This document shows, one piece after another, positions 5,680 to 8,359 of a DNA stretch of 8,359 nucleotides. The notes beneath the pieces are model-generated. The model was not told the DNA's origin and did not search any database. It was given only the letters and a program-made list of their open reading frames with translations. How positions within the stretch are numbered: the first letter of the stretch is position 1; every line of letters begins with the position of its first letter. The stretch comes from an uncultured Clostridia bacterium (GTDB lineage: Bacteria; Bacillota; Clostridia; Oscillospirales; Butyricicoccaceae). The position numbers and the translations under genes were made by a program. The DNA is taken from positions 1 to 8,359 of the forward strand of contig CAJUJQ010000134.1 in the NCBI GenBank assembly GCA_910586575.1. Reading direction: 5' to 3'.

Positions 5680-6807
5680 TTAAAACGGAACCTTCCGTTC
5701 ATCCTGAATCATTTTGAATACCTGCTCCCACGCGCCGATCAGGACGCCCTGAATAAAGTCCTGCGGATAATCCTTGACCGGCATATCCAGCGGGAAATAA
5801 CCCTTTTCCGATACCACAAGCCGAATCTCGGCTTCCGTCACCGCGTTGTTCTGCATCAGCCCCCGCAGCGCTTCCGGCAGTTCGGGCGGCAGCGGCTCCC
5901 GCGTTCCAATTTCGGTAAAGCCTTCCGGCGCGCCGGATTCCTGCCCGGACGCGATATCCATTGCAATCTGCTCCGGGGAAGGCTGTGCCGCCGCTTTTTC
6001 CTTCGCGGGAGGCTCCGGCGCGGCATTTCTCGGCGCTGCGGGCTCCGGGCGCGGCTCCGGCGCGGGGGGCTGGGGTACGGGCGGCGGCGCGGCGCCCGCC
6101 GCATCGATGCACGCCGCAATTTCCCGGAAGTCAAACGGCAGCTCCTCCGCCAGCCCGTGCCGGTTCTTCGCGTCCCAGCAGGGGTGATGGCTCGTATACA
6201 TGACGCGTTTGCCGCCCTGCGCCTTTACCTTTTTATCCTCCGTCCGCACCGTGAAGGTCTTATAATTCGCAAACAGCACGATGTCTGCCCATTCCTTCAG
6301 CATCGGCGAATTCATTTTCGTCAGCTTCAGGCTCCAGCGGTCATAGGGGGCCATCTCGTCCGGCTGCTCAAACTTTGACAGCTTGGCGTGCGCCGTGACC
6401 ACCACATGGATGCCCTTTCCGACCACGTCCTCCAGAAGGTTCAGCATCCGTCCGAACTCTTCTCCCAGGAAAACGTACCCTTTGCCATATCCAAAATCTT
6501 CTATGCCGGTTTTCTGGTATTTCGCGCAGATTGAGGATGTACAAAGCTGCTCCGCCCAATCCGCCGTATCAATAACCAGCGTCCTGCACAGCTCGGGACG
6601 GTGGGTTACCTCTTTGATTTCGTCCAGCAGGAACTGCCAGCTTGTGGGCTTCGGAAGCCGCGCAACGTCCAGCTGCCTGGTGCTGCCCTCCGTGTCAATA
6701 AACAGCGGTTCCGGGAAGCGCGATGCAAAAGTCGTTTTCCCGATCCCTTCCGGGCCGTACAGCACAATTTTCTGTGCGGTCTGGATTTTCCCTCTTGTAA
6801 TTTCCAT
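5680..6807 (-). CDS. RecA-fold phage ATPase (AAA_24, Sak4-like), candidate recombination mediator
   Basis: A 375-aa protein. The N-terminal ATPase core (about 10-230) has Walker A GPEGIGKT (18-25), an F-I-D-T-E-G-S strand (36-42), Walker B T-L-V-I-D-T-A-D (76-83) and a V-V-V-T-A-H-A-K sensor segment (136-143). This matches the phage nucleotide-binding family PF13479 and resembles Sak4, a Rad51-like protein that promotes single-strand annealing with SSB. A Pro/Ala/Glu-rich disordered linker spans about 239-278. A helical C-terminal domain follows (about 305-370), ending in K-V-P-F, reminiscent of the SSB tip. Sak4 proteins are often shorter, so the linker and second domain are an extension. 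The ATG at 6807 shares one base with the upstream stop (TAATG) and has AGGG about 7-8 bases before it; the in-frame ATG at 6828 lacks a good site. The Sak4 assignment is tentative; the ATPase fold is clear. Confidence 0.85.
   Translation of the reverse strand: MEITRGKIQTAQKIVLYGPEGIGKTTFASRFPEPLFIDTEGSTRQLDVARLPKPTSWQFLLDEIKEVTHRPELCRTLVIDTADWAEQLCTSSICAKYQKTGIEDFGYGKGYVFLGEEFGRMLNLLEDVVGKGIHVVVTAHAKLSKFEQPDEMAPYDRWSLKLTKMNSPMLKEWADIVLFANYKTFTVRTEDKKVKAQGGKRVMYTSHHPCWDAKNRHGLAEELPFDFREIAACIDAAGAAPPPVPQPPAPEPRPEPAAPRNAAPEPPAKEKAAAQPSPEQIAMDIASGQESGAPEGFTEIGTREPLPPELPEALRGLMQNNAVTEAEIRLVVSEKGYFPLDMPVKDYPQDFIQGVLIGAWEQVFKMIQDERKVPF
5684..5699. repeat. Inverted repeat at the 3' end of the AAA_24 ATPase gene
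   Basis: AACGGAA (5684-5690) and TTCCGTT (5693-5699) are exact inverted copies around CC. In minus-strand RNA this gives a six-pair stem with a four-base loop followed directly by TTT, the stop codon and the AGGAGG of the next gene. It overlaps the codons for the R-K-V-P-F tail. It could tune translation or mRNA stability at the one junction here where genes do not overlap; as a terminator it would be weak. Confidence 0.5.
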
Positions 6808-6828
6808 TAAAACGTCCCTGCCTTCCAT
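6803..6828 (-). repeat. Gene-junction repeat, copy A (end of RecF-like gene, start of AAA_24 gene)
   Basis: This 26-base stretch encodes the last residues of the tail WKAGTF, the stop TAA, and the first codons (M-E) of the next gene. It is identical at 22 of 26 positions to copy B at 5200-5225, about 1.6 kb away. Upstream of the copies the DNA diverges, although Q at the tenth residue from the end is shared. The GGAAGGCAGGG run also serves as the ribosome binding region. Confidence 0.75.
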
Positions 6829-8081
6829 GTCTTTTTCTGTCCCGCGTCAGGCTGCGGCGTGTCCGCGCCGACCGCCTGCCCGTCCTCGATAATGACCGAG
6901 CACTCGCCGCCGGTCGATACACGGGTCGCGATCGCCTGCAGGCCCTCCTGTTCCAGCCATGCGCCGAATTCCCGCAGCGTATCCAGATCCATTTGCTCCA
7001 GCTTGTCCAGCAGCACAAAACCGCATTCCGGCTTGAGCCGCCGGACGATCGCCGCCGCGATCCGCAGCTGATCCGCGCCGGAAATATCCGACCAGCGCTT
7101 CCCCTGGTACGTCAGCGCCCCATCCTCGACCGACAGGCCCGGAAGGGGCAGGTCCGCCCCATCCAGCAGGGCACGCCGATTCACGCGGATATTCTCGATT
7201 TCAAGCGTCAGCGCCTGGTACTGTGAGGTCAGCCCCTTTGCGTCCTCCTCGGCCTTTTCCTTGTCGAGGTTCGCGCGTACCTTCCGGTTCGTCTCCTCAA
7301 TGCTTTCCAGCTGCTGCTCCAGCTCGGCGGTCGGCTCGTCGGCCAGACCGGCTGCGGCGGCGCGCGCCTGCTCAAGGTCGGCGCATACCGCCGCATATTC
7401 CGTCCGCAGGCGATCCAGCTGTTCCGCAAGGGCATTCTCCTTCTGTTCCAGCTGGTGCAGGCTGTCCCGCCTGCGCTGGTTCTCTCCATTGCGCGCAAGA
7501 ATATCCTGCTGCCGCCGGATCAGCTCGGACGCCGAAACCAGCTCGCCGGGCACGTCCGGATAGCTCGGCAGCTCCTTTGCATACTTCGTCTTCTGGTCCG
7601 CGAGCTGCCCAAGCGCGTGCCGCTTGTTGTAAAGCTCCTGCTCCCTGCGGTCCAGCGTGTAAAGCTCCTCCTCTACCCCGATAATGCGCAGCAGCGTCCC
7701 CGACTTTTCCTTGTCGGTTGCCGCCAGGAATTTCGGCAGGTCCAGCGCCAGGTTCTCCACAAACTCATTCAGCAGCGTCTGCCCGCCCTTGCGCCCGGAA
7801 GGGTCGGTCACCTTCAGGCTTCCGTTTTTGCCGCCGCGCTCCACGACCAGGCCGTTTGACAGCGTGACCGAAAGCTTGGGCGGCAGCACCGAGCCGTCCC
7901 GCTGCGCCGCCTCCGGGCGGAAACGGTCGCCGCCCAACGCCCAGGCGATGGCGTCCAGCACAGAGGTTTTCCCCTGCCGGTTCTTGCCGCCGATGACGGT
8001 CAGGCCGTTCTCGGTCGGCGTAAGTACAAGCGCTTTGATCCGCTTGACATTCTCAATTTCAAGCCGGTTGATTTTAACCAT
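6807..8081 (-). CDS. RecF/Rad50-like AAA ATPase (SMC-type, short coiled coil)
   Basis: A 424-aa protein. The start MVKINRLEIENVKRIKAL is typical of RecF/Rad50/SMC-type head domains. Walker A is GKNRQGKT (32-39). A predicted coiled coil with many Glu/Gln/Arg heptads covers about 185-300, interrupted near 245-252. The C-terminal half has an ABC-signature-like S-G-A-D-Q-L-R-I-A (334-342) and a Walker-B-like F-V-L-L-D-K-L-E (355-362). The usual catalytic D-E pair is D-K here, with Glu two residues after the Asp. The family binds DNA ends or gaps; no SbcD/Mre11-type nuclease partner gene is in this window. I chose the ATG at 8081 because GGAAGGAG lies upstream and the fold begins there; extending the frame to 8285 adds 68 Arg/Cys/Trp-rich residues read out of frame from the preceding gene. 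It overlaps that gene by 8 bases and ends in the W-K-A-G-T-F tail. Confidence 0.86.
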   Translation of the reverse strand: MVKINRLEIENVKRIKALVLTPTENGLTVIGGKNRQGKTSVLDAIAWALGGDRFRPEAAQRDGSVLPPKLSVTLSNGLVVERGGKNGSLKVTDPSGRKGGQTLLNEFVENLALDLPKFLAATDKEKSGTLLRIIGVEEELYTLDRREQELYNKRHALGQLADQKTKYAKELPSYPDVPGELVSASELIRRQQDILARNGENQRRRDSLHQLEQKENALAEQLDRLRTEYAAVCADLEQARAAAAGLADEPTAELEQQLESIEETNRKVRANLDKEKAEEDAKGLTSQYQALTLEIENIRVNRRALLDGADLPLPGLSVEDGALTYQGKRWSDISGADQLRIAAAIVRRLKPECGFVLLDKLEQMDLDTLREFGAWLEQEGLQAIATRVSTGGECSVIIEDGQAVGADTPQPDAGQKKTWKAGTF

Positions 8082-8328
8082 TCTGATTTCTCCTTCCTGC
8101 CTGCGGCACAGCCGCCCGCTCCCCTTCCGTAACAAGCTTTTCCAGCTGCGCCAACGTGTCCCGCAGCAGCCGTTCCACAGCGTACAGCGCCGCCGCCGTC
8201 TGTTCCTCCGGCGTGCAGTACACCGCCTCCGCAATGACACCCACCAGCGCTGCCCCTCCGGACAGCTGCGCCAGAACGTGGTCAAGGGCGTCTACATAAT
8301 CCATCACGGTATTTGAGTGAGTTAACAT
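8074..8328 (-). CDS. Small helical phage protein, 84 aa, function unknown
   Basis: An 84-aa acidic-to-neutral protein (MLTHSNTVMDYVDALDHVLAQ...) that is probably all helical: one helix at about 9-35, a second around P-E-E-Q-T-A-A-A-L-Y-A-V-E-R-L-L (40-55), and a third to about 70, then a polar tail. I do not recognise the family; it could be a small helical-bundle protein of the kind often preceding phage recombination ATPases. An in-frame TAG at 8349-8347 closes the frame upstream, so it is a complete gene. The ATG at 8328 has only a weak AGGG about 13 bases upstream; the ATG at residue 9 (8304) has none better. Its stop overlaps the ATPase start by 8 bases (ATGGTTAA), which supports it as the first visible gene of the coupled unit. 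Bases 8329-8359 contain nothing else I can name. Confidence 0.65.
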   Translation of the reverse strand: MLTHSNTVMDYVDALDHVLAQLSGGAALVGVIAEAVYCTPEEQTAAALYAVERLLRDTLAQLEKLVTEGERAAVPQAGRRNQNG

Positions 8329-8359
8329 TCTATGAACAAACCCTAGCTAAACTGTGAAT

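Noticed and set aside
5650..6378. Plus-strand open frame of 242 codons rich in Arg and Gly
   Set aside because: It is the reverse reading of the Pro/Ala-rich linker and flanks of the AAA_24 ATPase gene; no independent coding evidence.
8082..8285. N-terminal extension of the RecF-like ATPase by 68 residues
   Set aside because: The extension is Arg/Cys/Trp-rich and out of frame with the 84-aa gene it overlaps. The conserved fold starts at the ATG at 8081, which has its own ribosome binding site.
7684..8316. Plus-strand open frame of 210 codons at the right end
   Set aside because: It crosses two well-supported minus-strand genes, is Ser/Arg/Pro-rich, and has no visible ribosome binding site or domain.

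Overview
This window looks like the early DNA replication and recombination module of a temperate siphovirus or prophage of a GC-rich Firmicute. A gut clostridium of the Oscillospiraceae/Lachnospiraceae type is most likely. Reasons: all genes read on the minus strand; they are tightly packed with 1-14 base overlaps; ribosome binding sites are of the AGGAGG type; codons are GC-rich; and the gene set (AAA_24/Sak4-like ATPase, DUF669-like protein, DEAH helicase, PriCT-2 primase-helicase, RusA resolvase, small conserved phage proteins) is a familiar one in Firmicutes phages. The host assignment is inference. No integrase, repressor, structural gene, tRNA, CRISPR array or insertion sequence is visible.

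Layout in transcription order, right to left: (1) 8328-8074, an 84-aa unknown protein; (2) 8081-6807, a RecF/Rad50-like ATPase; (3) 6807-5680, a RecA-fold phage ATPase (AAA_24, Sak4-like); (4) 5668-5204, a DUF669-like protein, candidate ssDNA binder; (5) 5204-3600, an SF2 DEAH helicase; (6) 3613-1388, a primase-helicase with an N-terminal PriCT-2-like domain, an AEP-like centre, a RecA/RepA-type ATPase and a C-terminal winged helix. A 201-base noncoding gap follows (1187-1387). It is rich in repeats and palindromes and is the best replication-origin candidate. Next come (7) 1186-953, a 77-aa phage protein; (8) 963-571, a RusA Holliday-junction resolvase; (9) 574-263, a 103-aa helical phage protein. 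A second gap (137-262) holds a strong sigma-70-type promoter with extended -10. It serves (10) a Cys-containing small protein that starts at 136 and runs off the left edge.

Working model: proteins 2-4 handle single-stranded DNA and strand annealing, 5-6 unwind and prime, and RusA resolves branched products. Genes 1 to 6 form one translationally coupled unit. Two observations stand out. First, the gap 1187-1387 carries five TGTCCC-type hexamers and an imperfect 24-base palindrome directly behind the primase-helicase gene. Second, the ends of genes 2 and 4 encode the same C-terminal peptide (W-K-A-G-[T/A]-F, stop) inside a 26-base junction that is 22/26 identical and also supplies the start of the next gene.
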